A DNA stretch of 64,000 nt, from positions 434,001 to 498,000 of the forward strand of contig RZWH01000002.1 of assembly GCA_004005435.1 (NCBI GenBank), given 5' to 3'. How positions within the stretch are numbered: position 1 is the stretch's first letter; every line of letters starts with the position of its first letter. A program made the position numbers and the translations under genes. Below the pieces are notes generated by a model. The model was not told the DNA's origin. It saw only the letters and a program-made list of their open reading frames with translations, and did not search any database. Of this stretch, positions 1 to 7,848 are shown piece after piece. The stretch comes from Rhodobacteraceae bacterium CCMM004. Lineage in GTDB: Bacteria > Pseudomonadota > Alphaproteobacteria > Rhodobacterales > Rhodobacteraceae.

Positions 1-553
1 GCTTGAGCGCCTCGACGATCTGCCAACTCGTGGCCCCCTCGGCCAGCGCGACGCGATAGCGGGTGTCGCTCTCCTCGCGCACCGAAAGATAGGGCTCCGG
101 CGCCTCCTCCTCCGCAGGGTCGAAGGCGGCGACCTCCATGAACCGGTTGGTGGACGGATCCAGCTCGCGAACCTGAAGCTCCTGCGACGTCACCCCAATG
201 CGATAGACCACCTCGGTGCCGCATGTGGACTGACCGCCGACCGTCACCACCTCGACGATCTCTTCCATCGACGCGCCTTCCTCGATGAGGAAGCTCCCGG
301 CCTTGAGCGATCCTGTGCGGTCGCCATACTCGGCGCTGATGCGAAAAATCTCAGGGCTGGTGATCGCGCCACGCTCGTCCAGCTCCTCCGACACCCGCCG
401 CATGTTCGACCCGCTCTCGACCCTGAGGCAGATCGCCTGACTCAAGGGCCCAGGCTGGGTGTATTGCAGTTGTCCCCACGCGACCACGCCGCCCGCGACC
501 ACCAGCACCGCGATCAGCAGCGTCAGAGCGTTCGAGGCGATGTGGGTCCACAT
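1..553 (-). CDS. mltG: Endolytic transglycosylase MltG, N-terminal part (runs off left edge)
   Basis: About 184 N-terminal residues are visible. The ATG at 553 lies 3 bases after the fabF stop, so the two genes are probably co-transcribed. The product starts MWTHIASNALTLLIAV, one membrane-anchoring helix (about residues 8-27), followed by a periplasmic region with a LysM-like stretch (LRVESGSNMRRVSEEL and AGSFLIEEGASMEEIVEV) typical of YceG/MltG proteins. MltG cleaves nascent glycan strands of peptidoglycan at the inner membrane and is thought to terminate their polymerisation. The catalytic C-terminal half, with the expected Glu, lies outside the window. Position next to fabF is common in Rhodobacteraceae. 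Identification rests on sequence style and synteny. Confidence 0.85.
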   Translation of the reverse strand, partial: MWTHIASNALTLLIAVLVVAGGVVAWGQLQYTQPGPLSQAICLRVESGSNMRRVSEELDERGAITSPEIFRISAEYGDRTGSLKAGSFLIEEGASMEEIVEVVTVGGQSTCGTEVVYRIGVTSQELQVRELDPSTNRFMEVAAFDPAEEEAPEPYLSVREESDTRYRVALAEGATSWQIVEALK

Positions 554-556
554 GGG

Positions 557-1816
557 TCAGCCCGCCTTGCGCAGGATGAGGGCGGCGTTGGTGCCGCCGA
601 AACCGAAGGAGTTCGACAGCACCGTGTCGATGCGGCGTTCGACCTTGGTCTTGGCCGCCAGGTTCAGACGGGGCTCAACCGCCGGGGTGTCGAGGTTGAT
701 GGTCGGCGGCGCCACCTGATCGCGCAGTGCCAGAATGCAAAAGATCGCCTCGACCGATCCCGCCGCGCCCAACAGGTGCCCGATGGAGGACTTGGTGGAC
801 GACATCACCGCGTCGTCCGCGCCGTCGCCCAGCACCCGCTCGACCGCGCCCAGCTCGATGGTGTCGGCCATGGTCGAGGTGCCGTGCGCGTTGACGTAGT
901 CGATGCTCTCGGGCGCGATCCCGGCCCGCGCGATCGCGGCGCGCATCGCCCGCTCGGCGCCCTCGTGGTCCTCGGGGGGCGCGGTGATGTGGTGGGCGTC
1001 GCCCGACAGGCCATAGCCGACGATCTCGGCGTAGATATGGGCGCCGCGGGCCACCGCGCGCTCATACTCCTCCAGGACGACGACCCCCGCGCCCTCACCC
1101 ATGACGAAACCGTCGCGGTCCGCGTCCCAGGGACGGCTCGCCGTCTCGGGCGCGTCCGCGCGCTTGGTCGACAGCGCCTTGCAGGCGTTGAACCCGGCGA
1201 TGCCGATCTCGCTGATCGGGCTCTCGGTGCCGCCGGCGACCATCACGTCGGCATCGCCCAGCGCGATGAGCCGCGCCGCATCGCCGATGGCATGGGCGCC
1301 GGTGGAACACGCCGTGACCACCGCGTGGTTCGGCCCTTTGAAGCCATAGCGGATGCTCACCTGCCCACTAACCAGGTTGATCAGCGCCCCTGGGATGAAG
1401 AACGGCGAGACGCGCTTCGGCCCCCGCTCCTTGATCATCACGGCGGTGTCGGCGATGGACTTCAGCCCGCCGATCCCGGACCCGATCATCACCCCGATGC
1501 GCAGCTTCTCCTCGTCGGTCGCCTCGGCGATCCCGGCCTCCTCGACCGCCTGCTGGGCGGCCGCCATGCCGTAGAGGATGAACTCGTCGACCTTGCGCTG
1601 TTCCTTCGGCGCCATCCAGTCGTCGGGATTGAAGGTGCCGTCGCTGCCGTCGCCCCGCGGCACCTCGCAGGCATAGGTCGTGGCCAGGCCGCTGGCGTCG
1701 AACCGCGTGATCGGCCCCGCGCCGGACTGCCCTGCCAGCAGCCGCGACCATGTCTCTTCGACGCCGGACGCCAGCGGCGTCACCAATCCCAACCCGGTTA
1801 CAACGACTCGCCGCAT
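557..1816 (-). CDS. fabF: 3-oxoacyl-[acyl-carrier-protein] synthase II
   Basis: This is a condensing enzyme of type II fatty-acid synthesis that elongates acyl-ACP with malonyl-ACP in the cytoplasm. The 419-residue length is normal for FabF. The Cys-His-His triad is complete: Cys170 in TACSTGAHAIG, His311 in NAHGTSTMADT and His347 in SSIGHLLGAAGS, with Lys342 just before. The C-terminal LSNSFGFGGTNAAL motif is present. The start is the ATG at 1816. It lies downstream of acpP on the same strand, separated by about 170 bases that contain a terminator-like hairpin, and it is followed 3 bases later by mltG. FabB is the alternative, but FabF is the usual acpP partner. Confidence 0.97.
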   Translation of the reverse strand: MRRVVVTGLGLVTPLASGVEETWSRLLAGQSGAGPITRFDASGLATTYACEVPRGDGSDGTFNPDDWMAPKEQRKVDEFILYGMAAAQQAVEEAGIAEATDEEKLRIGVMIGSGIGGLKSIADTAVMIKERGPKRVSPFFIPGALINLVSGQVSIRYGFKGPNHAVVTACSTGAHAIGDAARLIALGDADVMVAGGTESPISEIGIAGFNACKALSTKRADAPETASRPWDADRDGFVMGEGAGVVVLEEYERAVARGAHIYAEIVGYGLSGDAHHITAPPEDHEGAERAMRAAIARAGIAPESIDYVNAHGTSTMADTIELGAVERVLGDGADDAVMSSTKSSIGHLLGAAGSVEAIFCILALRDQVAPPTINLDTPAVEPRLNLAAKTKVERRIDTVLSNSFGFGGTNAALILRKAG

Positions 1817-1926
1817 GGGTGCCTCGCCTCATTGTCCTGCGCTCTCGCGCGTCCTGATACACGTCCCCGCCGCGGCGGGAAAGGCCCCCGGAGAAGCCCT
1901 CGGCGGGCCCGCGCCCGCCAACGAAA

Positions 1927-1956
1927 ACGGCGCGGCTCCGGTCGGAGGCGCGCCGT
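1927..1956 (-). terminator. Hairpin terminator after acpP
   Basis: Read on the minus strand, the stem ACGGCGCG pairs with CGCGCCGT, and an inner CTCCG/CGGAG continues it after one mismatch. A T-rich tail (TTTCGTT) follows. It lies between acpP and fabF, so it probably ends part of the acpP transcripts and lets acpP exceed fabF in expression. The role is inferred. Confidence 0.6.
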
Positions 1957-1989
1957 AGAGAGATCGCCGGGGCCGGGCCCCGGGCGCCG

Positions 1990-2223
1990 TCAACTGGCTT
2001 GTTTGATGAACTTCACCGCATCGCCGAAGGTCTGGATCGTCTCGGCCGCGTCGTCGGGGATCTCGATGCCGAACTCCTCTTCGAACGCCATCACCAGCTC
2101 GACGGTGTCGAGGCTGTCGGCGCCGAGGTCGTCGATGAAGGACGCATTCTCCGTCACCTTCTCCTCTTCCACGCCGAGGTGCTCGACGACGATCTTTCTC
2201 ACGCGATCTTCGATGTCGCTCAT
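1990..2223 (-). CDS. acpP: Acyl carrier protein
   Basis: This 77-residue acidic protein carries growing acyl chains on a 4'-phosphopantetheine arm for fatty-acid and lipid A synthesis. The attachment site is Ser37 in [10 protein letters not shown], followed by [14 protein letters not shown], the recognition helix bound by Fab enzymes. The ATG at 2223 is chosen because [10 protein letters not shown] is the standard ACP start and is preceded by AAAGGA. An in-frame upstream start would add 20 atypical residues. It sits between fabG and fabF, the classical order, with a hairpin terminator downstream and a 238-base leader upstream likely to hold its own promoter. Confidence 0.98.
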   Translation of the reverse strand: MSDIEDRVRKIVVEHLGVEEEKVTENASFIDDLGADSLDTVELVMAFEEEFGIEIPDDAAETIQTFGDAVKFIKQAS

Positions 2224-2461
2224 GTCCAGTCCTTTACGTTTCGGGGGCTCGAGGTCCCGCCCACTGTCCGGCCCGCGGGCCACTCTGTTATCCGCGACCC
2301 TCCGGTCCGGACCGCCGGTAACCTGCGTCCAAAGGTCCCCGGGAAATTCGGTGCGCCGCCTATATCACAAGCGCGCGGCGGGGCAAATGCTTTGTCCCCG
2401 TGCGTCCGGCAGACCCTAAATCGCCATTTCCCAACGGCGCTTCAACCCCCGCCGCCGCGAT

Positions 2462-3199
2462 CTACAACATCGCCATGCCGCCGTTGACGTGCAGCGTGCT
2501 GCCGGTGACATAGGCCGCCTCGGGGCTGGCGAGATAGAGGACCGCCGCCGCGATCTCTTCGGGCTGGCCCATCCGCGCCAGGGGCACGCCGTCGAGGATC
2601 CCCTTGCGCTGATCGTCGGTCAGTTTCTCGGTCATCGCCGTCTCGATGAAGCCCGGCGCGACCACGTTGGCGGTGATCCCGCGGCTCGCCACCTCGCTTG
2701 CCAGCGACTTGGTCAGACCGACGAGTCCCGCCTTGGCGGCCGCATAGTTCACTTGGCCGGGATTGCCCGAGGCCCCGACGACCGAGCCGATGTTGATGAT
2801 CCGGCCCCAGCGCGCCTTCATCATCGGGCGCAGGCTGGCGCGGGTCAGCCGCATCACCGCGGTGAGGTTCACCGCCAGGACCGCGTCCCAATCCTCGTCG
2901 CTCATCCGCATCATCAGGCCATCGCGGGTGATCCCCGCGTTGTTGACGAGGATGTCCATCGCCCCCATCGCCTCCGCCGCCCGCTTGGGCAGGTCCGCCA
3001 CCGCCGCGGCGTCGCTCAGATCGCAGGGCAGCGCATGGGCCCCCTCGCCCAACTCCTCGGCCAGCGCATGCAGCGGCCCCTCGCGGGTGCCCGACAGCGC
3101 CACCTGCGCCCCGGCCCCGTGCAGCGTCCGCGCGATCGCCCCGCCGAGGCCGCCGCTCGCGCCGGTGACCAGCGCGCTCTTTCCGCTCAGATCGAACAT
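2462..3199 (-). CDS. fabG: 3-oxoacyl-[acyl-carrier-protein] reductase
   Basis: This NADPH-dependent enzyme reduces beta-ketoacyl-ACP in the fatty-acid elongation cycle. At 245 residues it is a classical short-chain dehydrogenase. It has the nucleotide-binding glycine motif TGASGGLGG (about 12-20), NNAG (87-90), and catalytic Asn111, Ser139, Tyr152 and Lys156 (NYAAAKAG). The ATG at 3199 shares one base with the fabD stop codon (TGATG), which indicates translational coupling and excludes the longer upstream start. The C-terminus LHVNGGMAML is typical of FabG. Confidence 0.97.
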   Translation of the reverse strand: MFDLSGKSALVTGASGGLGGAIARTLHGAGAQVALSGTREGPLHALAEELGEGAHALPCDLSDAAAVADLPKRAAEAMGAMDILVNNAGITRDGLMMRMSDEDWDAVLAVNLTAVMRLTRASLRPMMKARWGRIINIGSVVGASGNPGQVNYAAAKAGLVGLTKSLASEVASRGITANVVAPGFIETAMTEKLTDDQRKGILDGVPLARMGQPEEIAAAVLYLASPEAAYVTGSTLHVNGGMAML

Positions 3200-4137
3200 C
3201 ACGCGTCTCCCCCAACTGCGGCGCGCACGTCCTCGGGCTTGCCCACGGCGCGGGTGGCGACGCTGCGGTCGATACGCCGTACCATGCCCGACAGCGCCTT
3301 GCCTGCGCCGACCTCCCAGATCTCGGTGACGCCCTGCTCGGCCATCCACGCCACGCTCTCGCGCCAGCGCACCGCCCCCGTCACCTGCGCCACGAGCAGC
3401 GCGCGGATCTCGGAGGGATCCGTCACCGCCTCGGCCCGAACGTTCGACACCACCGGCGGCTGCGGCACCTGCAACGCGACCCCAGCCAGAGCGGCCTCCA
3501 TCGCCTCCGCCGCAGGCTGCATCAGCGCGCAGTGGAACGGTGCCGAGACCGGCAGCATAACCGCCCGCTTGGCGCCTCTCGCCTTGGCCAGGTCCACCGC
3601 CCGCGTCACCGCGGCGGCATCGCCTGAGATCACGACCTGTGCAGGATCGTTGTCGTTCGCGGCCTCGCAGACCTCGGCGCCGGCCGCCTCCGCCGCCACC
3701 TCGCGCACCGCGCCGAGGTCGAGACCCAGGATCGCCGCCATGGCGCCCGCACCCACCGGCACCGCCGCCTGCATCGCCTCGCCCCGGCGGCGCAAGAGAC
3801 GCGCGGCATCCGCCACGCTCAGCGCCCCGGCCGCCGCCAGCGCCGAGTATTCGCCCAGCGAGTGGCCCGCCACGAACCGCGCCGTCCCGATGTCGAAGCC
3901 CTCGGCCTCCAGCGCCCGCAGTGCGGCAAGAGATGTGGCCATCAGTGCCGGCTGCGCGTTCGCGGTCAGGGTCAGATCCTCGGGCGAGCCCTCCCAGATG
4001 GTCGCGCTCAGCGCCTCTCCCAGGGCGTCGTCCACCTCCTCGAACACTGCCTTGGCCGCCGGATAGGCGTCGGCCAGCGCCTTGCCCATTCCCACCGTTT
4101 GGGCGCCCTGCCCAGGAAACACCAATGCCAGACCCAT
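3199..4137 (-). CDS. fabD: Malonyl-CoA--acyl carrier protein transacylase
   Basis: FabD transfers malonyl from CoA to ACP, supplying the extender unit for FabF. The 312-residue length is standard. The oxyanion-loop motif FPGQGAQTVGMG is at the N-terminus, the nucleophile is Ser93 in GHSLGEYSA, and the catalytic His lies in SAPFHCALM (about residue 202). It is the first gene of the fabD-fabG pair, overlapping fabG by one base. The upstream 125 bases to the next minus-strand gene should contain its promoter, though I see no clear -35/-10. Confidence 0.97.
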   Translation of the reverse strand: MGLALVFPGQGAQTVGMGKALADAYPAAKAVFEEVDDALGEALSATIWEGSPEDLTLTANAQPALMATSLAALRALEAEGFDIGTARFVAGHSLGEYSALAAAGALSVADAARLLRRRGEAMQAAVPVGAGAMAAILGLDLGAVREVAAEAAGAEVCEAANDNDPAQVVISGDAAAVTRAVDLAKARGAKRAVMLPVSAPFHCALMQPAAEAMEAALAGVALQVPQPPVVSNVRAEAVTDPSEIRALLVAQVTGAVRWRESVAWMAEQGVTEIWEVGAGKALSGMVRRIDRSVATRAVGKPEDVRAAVGGDA

Positions 4138-4262
4138 GGAGACCCTCCTTGTCGCCGTTCCGGGGCCTCTAGCGGCTCAGGGGCGACGGCGCAACGGGTC
4201 GAGCGCCTCGGCAGGAGCGCAGACGTCCCGCCGCGCGTCAGGGTGATTCGCGTCTGACGGGA

Positions 4263-4805
4263 TCAGGCGGCGCGCCCTCTCACCTCACGCGAGAAAAACG
4301 CCACGCGAGGCACTGCGGTGGCTTCGGACATCTGCATTTGTCGGAAATGGGCGACGTCCTCGCTCACCCGGCGGTGCAGGCGCTCCAGCGCGTCGGCCTC
4401 GGCCGAACCCACATAGACCGGCTCGGCCCGCCCGCAGACCCGCACGAACAGATGCGCCGCTTCGCCGCGCCGTTGCCCGCGCAGAATGAACAGGCTCTCG
4501 ACGTCCTCCAGGCGGGTGCGGAACACCACGCGCCGGGCGCCGTGGCGGTTGCGCAGCGCCTGGCGCAGCACCCCGCGGTCCAGGTCGATATGGGTCTCCT
4601 GGCGCACGCCTCGGTGCGCGATCCAGGCCAACAGCGCCGCGAGGAACAGAAACACCGACGTCAGCACCAGTTTGAACGGCAGCAGCATCGGATCGTTGTT
4701 CGCGCCCGGCAACAGCCACAGCGACCCCACCAGGCCCAGAACGCCCAGCCCGGCAAAGGACAGGGCCCGTTCGTAGATCGCGCAATGGCGGTTCTCGCCC
4801 GCCAT
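4263..4805 (-). CDS. Conserved hypothetical protein with two membrane helices
   Basis: The function is unknown. From the ATG at 4805 the product is 180 residues. After a short cytoplasmic start (MAGENRHCAIYERALS) come two hydrophobic helices at about residues 17-33 and 42-62. A soluble part follows (HIDLDRGVLRQALRNRHGARRVVFRTRLEDVESLFI), which resembles PH-like small inner-membrane proteins. An in-frame GTG at 4907, preceded by GGAAG, would add 34 residues and is a real alternative start. The gene lies between fabD and the divergently transcribed rpsF. Open frames on the opposite strand look like shadows. Confidence 0.7.
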   Translation of the reverse strand: MAGENRHCAIYERALSFAGLGVLGLVGSLWLLPGANNDPMLLPFKLVLTSVFLFLAALLAWIAHRGVRQETHIDLDRGVLRQALRNRHGARRVVFRTRLEDVESLFILRGQRRGEAAHLFVRVCGRAEPVYVGSAEADALERLHRRVSEDVAHFRQMQMSEATAVPRVAFFSREVRGRAA

Positions 4806-4967
4806 CTGCTGCACAATGTAGCCCCATGACACCTTGGCGACGCCGATCTCGGCGGCGCCGCAATAGAGGAAGCGCTTGCACAGCAGCGAGTAAACCACGT
4901 CGTTCACCTTCCGATTGCACGGTCCATACGGAATTAACCAAGAAATTGGGGCGGGATTAGGACACGC

Positions 4968-4996
4968 TTGCAGAAACATCGCGAACCTCTTAAGAG
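4968..4996 (+). promoter_or_regulatory. Candidate promoter of rpsF-rpsR-rplI
   Basis: TTGCAG (4968-4973), a 17-base spacer and TAAGAG (4991-4996) resemble a sigma-70 promoter about 110 bases upstream of rpsF. The -10 lies inside a perfect palindrome CCTCTTAAGAGG (4986-4997), which could be an operator. This is by-eye pattern matching only. Confidence 0.35.
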
Positions 4997-5105
4997 GCAG
5001 CTTCCTGCCCGCGGATCGACCGATCGGCGCAGCCTCTCGTGACCGGGATGCGGGGACAGGATCACCCCCGGTCTTTGAAATGCGCCTTGGATATACGGAG
5101 AGACC

Positions 5106-5456
5106 ATGCCGCTCTACGAGCATGTCTTCATTTCCCGTCAGGACCTGTCGAACGCGCAGGCCGAGGGGCTCATCGAACACTTCGGCACCGTCCTGGGCGA
5201 CAACGGCGGCAAGGTCGTCGAGTCCGAGTACTGGGGCGTCAAGACGATGGCCTATAAGATCAACAAAAACCGCAAGGGGCACTATGCCTTCCTGCGCACC
5301 GAGGCGCCCGCGCCCGCCGTGCAGGAAATGGAGCGCCTGATGCGCCTGCACGACGACGTCATGCGCGTGCTGACCATCAAGGTCGACACGCATCAGGACG
5401 GCCCGTCGATCCAGATGCAGAAACGCGACGAGCGCGAAGAGCGCCGGCGCCGGTAA
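5106..5456 (+). CDS. rpsF: 30S ribosomal protein bS6
   Basis: bS6 binds 16S rRNA together with bS18 on the small-subunit platform. It starts MPLYEHVFISRQDLS and contains the family pattern WGVKTMAYKINKNRKGHYAFL. The 116-residue length fits, and the basic/acidic tail (KRDEREERRRR) is common in alphaproteobacteria. GGAGAG precedes the ATG. It is first in a three-gene operon, with 15 bases to rpsR. Confidence 0.97.
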   Translation: MPLYEHVFISRQDLSNAQAEGLIEHFGTVLGDNGGKVVESEYWGVKTMAYKINKNRKGHYAFLRTEAPAPAVQEMERLMRLHDDVMRVLTIKVDTHQDGPSIQMQKRDEREERRRR

Positions 5457-5471
5457 GAGGAGACAGCAATC

Positions 5472-5699
5472 ATGGCCGCAAGACCGTTTTTCCGCCGCCG
5501 CAAGGTTTGCCCCTTCTCCGGCGAGAATGCCCCCAAGATCGACTACAAGGACACGCGCCTGCTCCAGCGCTACATTTCCGAGCGGGGCAAGATCGTGCCC
5601 AGCCGGATCACCGCCGTGTCCTCGAAGAAACAGCGCGAGCTGGCCAAGGCGATCAAGCGCGCCCGCTTCCTCGCGCTCCTGCCCTACGCCGTGAAGTGA
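5472..5699 (+). CDS. rpsR: 30S ribosomal protein bS18
   Basis: bS18 is a small basic protein (75 residues) that pairs with bS6 on the 30S platform. It begins [20 protein letters not shown] after the initiator Met and contains [19 protein letters not shown] and [19 protein letters not shown], the conserved core. The Shine-Dalgarno sequence is AGAGGAGA. It is the middle gene of rpsF-rpsR-rplI, 10 bases before rplI. Confidence 0.98.
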   Translation: MAARPFFRRRKVCPFSGENAPKIDYKDTRLLQRYISERGKIVPSRITAVSSKKQRELAKAIKRARFLALLPYAVK

Positions 5700-5709
5700 G
5701 GAGACCGTC

Positions 5710-6360
5710 ATGCAAGTGATCCTGCTCGAACGGGTGGCCAAGCTGGGACAGATGGGTGACATCGTCTCGGTGAAAGAGGGCTACGCCCGCAACTTCCTCC
5801 TACCGCAGAAAAAAGCGCTCTGGGCCTCCAAGGCGAACATCGACGCCTTCGAGTCGCAGAAGGCGCAGCTCGAAGCGCGCAACCTGGAGACCAAGAAAGA
5901 GGCCGAGGCCCTCGCCGAGAAACTCGACGGCCAGCAGTTCGTGGTGATTCGCTCCGCGTCGGACGGCGGCGCGCTCTACGGCTCGGTCTCGACCCGCGAC
6001 GCCGCGGATGCCGCCACCGAGGCCGGGTTCTCGGTCGACCGCCGCCAGGTCGCCCTGGCCGCGCCGATCAAGGAGCTGGGCATCCACCCGGTCACCGTGA
6101 CGCTGCACCCCGAGGTGGACGCCACCATCGAACTGAACGTCGCGCGCAGTGCGGAAGAGGCCGAGCTGCAAGCGCAGGGCAAGTCGATCCAGGAACTGGC
6201 CGCCGAAGAAGAGGCACAGGCCGAGTTCGAGATCCAAGAGCTGTTCGACGACATCGGCGCCGCCCAGCTCGACGAGTTGGAGACCGAGGACGAGCAGCGC
6301 AGCGATCAGCCCGCGGTGCTGGAGAAGTCCGAACTCGACGAGCGCCTCGACCGCGACTGA
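5710..6360 (+). CDS. rplI: 50S ribosomal protein bL9 with extended acidic C-terminus
   Basis: bL9 binds 23S rRNA at the base of the L1 stalk and helps maintain reading frame. The N-terminal domain [17 protein letters not shown]...[13 protein letters not shown] is canonical. It is followed by the long connecting helix (about residues 40-75) and the C-terminal domain ending near residue 150. A further ~65 residues are strongly acidic ([16 protein letters not shown] and [10 protein letters not shown]). The total of 216 residues exceeds the roughly 150 of E. coli. Similar extensions occur in Rhodobacteraceae, so this is a lineage trait rather than a fusion. A strong terminator follows. Confidence 0.97.
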   Translation: MQVILLERVAKLGQMGDIVSVKEGYARNFLLPQKKALWASKANIDAFESQKAQLEARNLETKKEAEALAEKLDGQQFVVIRSASDGGALYGSVSTRDAADAATEAGFSVDRRQVALAAPIKELGIHPVTVTLHPEVDATIELNVARSAEEAELQAQGKSIQELAAEEEAQAEFEIQELFDDIGAAQLDELETEDEQRSDQPAVLEKSELDERLDRD

Positions 6361-6386
6361 CCCGGCTTCCCGATCACCGACCACGA

Positions 6387-6420
6387 GGGCCCGCAGGATA
6401 TCCTGCGGGCCCTTCTCTTT
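6387..6420 (+). terminator. Intrinsic terminator of the rpsF operon
   Basis: A perfect 26-base palindrome, GGGCCCGCAGGAT followed by its complement ATCCTGCGGGCCC (6387-6412), precedes the T-rich tail TTCTCTTT. It begins 27 bases after the rplI stop and is the clearest terminator in the window. Confidence 0.85.
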
Positions 6421-6439
6421 CCGGGATAAGGCGCAATCG

Positions 6440-6583
6440 CCCAGCCCCACGCCCAGCCCGGCATGGCACCGCCCCCCCGCGGGGGGCGGCGCTTGTGGCG
6501 AGGACGGTGCAACAGCCACGGCGTCGACGCTTCTGTCGCCGCCGCGCCCCGCCCGTCGCCGCCCCGGCGGGACGGCGCTGCCC
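6440..6583 (-). repeat. Dispersed intergenic repeat, copy E (inverted orientation)
   Basis: Read on the minus strand from 6583 it gives GGGCAGCGCCGTCCCGCC, then AGAAGCGTCGACGCCG, CACCGTCCTCGCCACAAGCG and CCGGGCTGGGCGTGGGG. This matches the other copies at 35.7, 37.1, 45.7, 52.2, 57.9 and 62.6 kb in block order. It is the only copy in this orientation. It fills the gap between the rpsF terminator and the transglycosylase gene. Confidence 0.75.
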
Positions 6584-6731
6584 TCGCCTCACCGCCCATC
6601 GTTTCTTGCACGCGACGTGCGCAGGTTGCCGCCTGAGCCCGTCCCGGGCCCATCGCCCACGAACAGGCCCTCCCTTCTCTTTCCGGCAAATGCGTGTAAA
6701 TCCTTCCACATCCTGCCCCAACGTCGCGACC

Positions 6732-7775
6732 ATGGCTCTCAGTGCCCGCATAACCCGGACCCTCACCGCTCTGCTGACCGTGCTCGCCGCGTCGGCCGCG
6801 GGGCCCGTCGCCGCGGACCCGCCGGGGCCCTCTCCCCGGCCCGACACCGTCGCGGCCGCACCCGTCGCCGCCGTCGCCGTCCTGCCGAGCCTCGATCCGG
6901 TGCGGCCGCGCGCGCGGCCTGCGGGTCTGCGCCCCCAGCCCGGGTCCCAACCGCCGCGACGCCGGCCCGCGATGGAGTACTGCACCGCCGACGGCGCCCA
7001 CTGCATCCGGCGGATGCAGTTCGGCCCCGATCTCTGCGCCGTGCTCTCCGCTGCAGCCGACAGCGCCGGTGTCGACGCCGATTTCCTTCTGCGTCTGATC
7101 TGGCGCGAGAGCCGGTTCGACCCAAAGGCGGTGAGCCCCAAGGGCGCCCTCGGCATTGCCCAGTTCATTCCCGCCACCGCCGACCGCCGGGGGCTGGAGG
7201 ATCCGCTGAACCCCGCCGAGGCGCTCTTTGCCTCGGCGCGCTATCTCGCCGACCTCACCGGCCGCTTCGGCAATGTCGGACTGGCCGCGGCCGCCTACAA
7301 CGCGGGCGAGGCGGGGTTGCAGGGGTGGCTCGACCGCCGCCGGGGGCTGCCCGCCGAGACCCGCGACTACGTGCGCGCCATCACCGGGCGGCGCGCCGAG
7401 GCGTGGCGCGACGGCGACGCCGCCGATCCGCGCGCCGCCCGGCCGCCGGGGGCGTTCGCGCCGCAATGCCTGCGCCGGGTGCGCGACCGCAAGGTGCCCG
7501 AGATCGCGCCCCCGCGCCCCGCCTGGGGCGTTATCCTGGCCGCCGGACGGCGCCCTGCCACGGTCGAGCGCTTTGCCGACGAGGCGCGGCGGCGGTATCC
7601 CGACCTGCTGGGCTCTGCCGCGATCCGCGTCGTCCGCGCGCCGGTGCCGGGCTTCGGCCCCGCGGCGCGCTTGACCGCCCAGGTGCCCTTCGGCAACCGC
7701 AGCTCCGCCTTCTCCCTGTGCAGCCAACTGCGCGCGCGCGACGCCTTCTGCCGGGTGGTCCAGAACCGCTCCTGA
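6732..7775 (+). CDS. Periplasmic lytic transglycosylase (SLT domain)
   Basis: The product probably cleaves peptidoglycan between MurNAc and GlcNAc, forming 1,6-anhydro ends. From the ATG at 6732 there are 347 residues. A signal peptide (RITRTLTALLTVLAASAAGPVAA) is followed by a Pro/Arg-rich linker (about 30-75) and an SLT/GEWL domain (about 100-210). That domain has the catalytic Glu in LIWRESRFDPKAVSPKGALG, then GIAQFIPATA and AAYNAGEAGLQ. The ~120-residue C-terminus looks like a SPOR-type repeat (SSAFSLCSQLRARDAFCRVV). The MRVNPS start at 6690 would add 14 residues and is less likely. It stands alone between repeat copy E and the convergent tig terminator. Confidence 0.85.
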   Translation: MALSARITRTLTALLTVLAASAAGPVAADPPGPSPRPDTVAAAPVAAVAVLPSLDPVRPRARPAGLRPQPGSQPPRRRPAMEYCTADGAHCIRRMQFGPDLCAVLSAAADSAGVDADFLLRLIWRESRFDPKAVSPKGALGIAQFIPATADRRGLEDPLNPAEALFASARYLADLTGRFGNVGLAAAAYNAGEAGLQGWLDRRRGLPAETRDYVRAITGRRAEAWRDGDAADPRAARPPGAFAPQCLRRVRDRKVPEIAPPRPAWGVILAAGRRPATVERFADEARRRYPDLLGSAAIRVVRAPVPGFGPAARLTAQVPFGNRSSAFSLCSQLRARDAFCRVVQNRS

Positions 7776-7787
7776 CCCCGCCAGACG

Positions 7788-7820
7788 AAAAAGGGGCCGC
7801 GCCCTCCCCGGCGCGACCCC
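7788..7820 (-). terminator. Terminator of tig
   Basis: On the minus strand GGGGTCGCGCC (7820-7810) pairs with GGCGCGGCCCC (7803-7793) with one mismatch, followed by five T (complement of A 7788-7792). It is positioned between the convergent transglycosylase gene and tig. The T tail exists only in the tig direction. Confidence 0.7.
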
Positions 7821-7848
7821 CCTCCTCCCCGACTCGTCGGCGGTGGGC

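Noticed and set aside
4806-5762. Minus-strand extension of the 4263 gene across rpsF and rpsR
   Set aside because: It is antisense to three ribosomal protein genes and has no family match.
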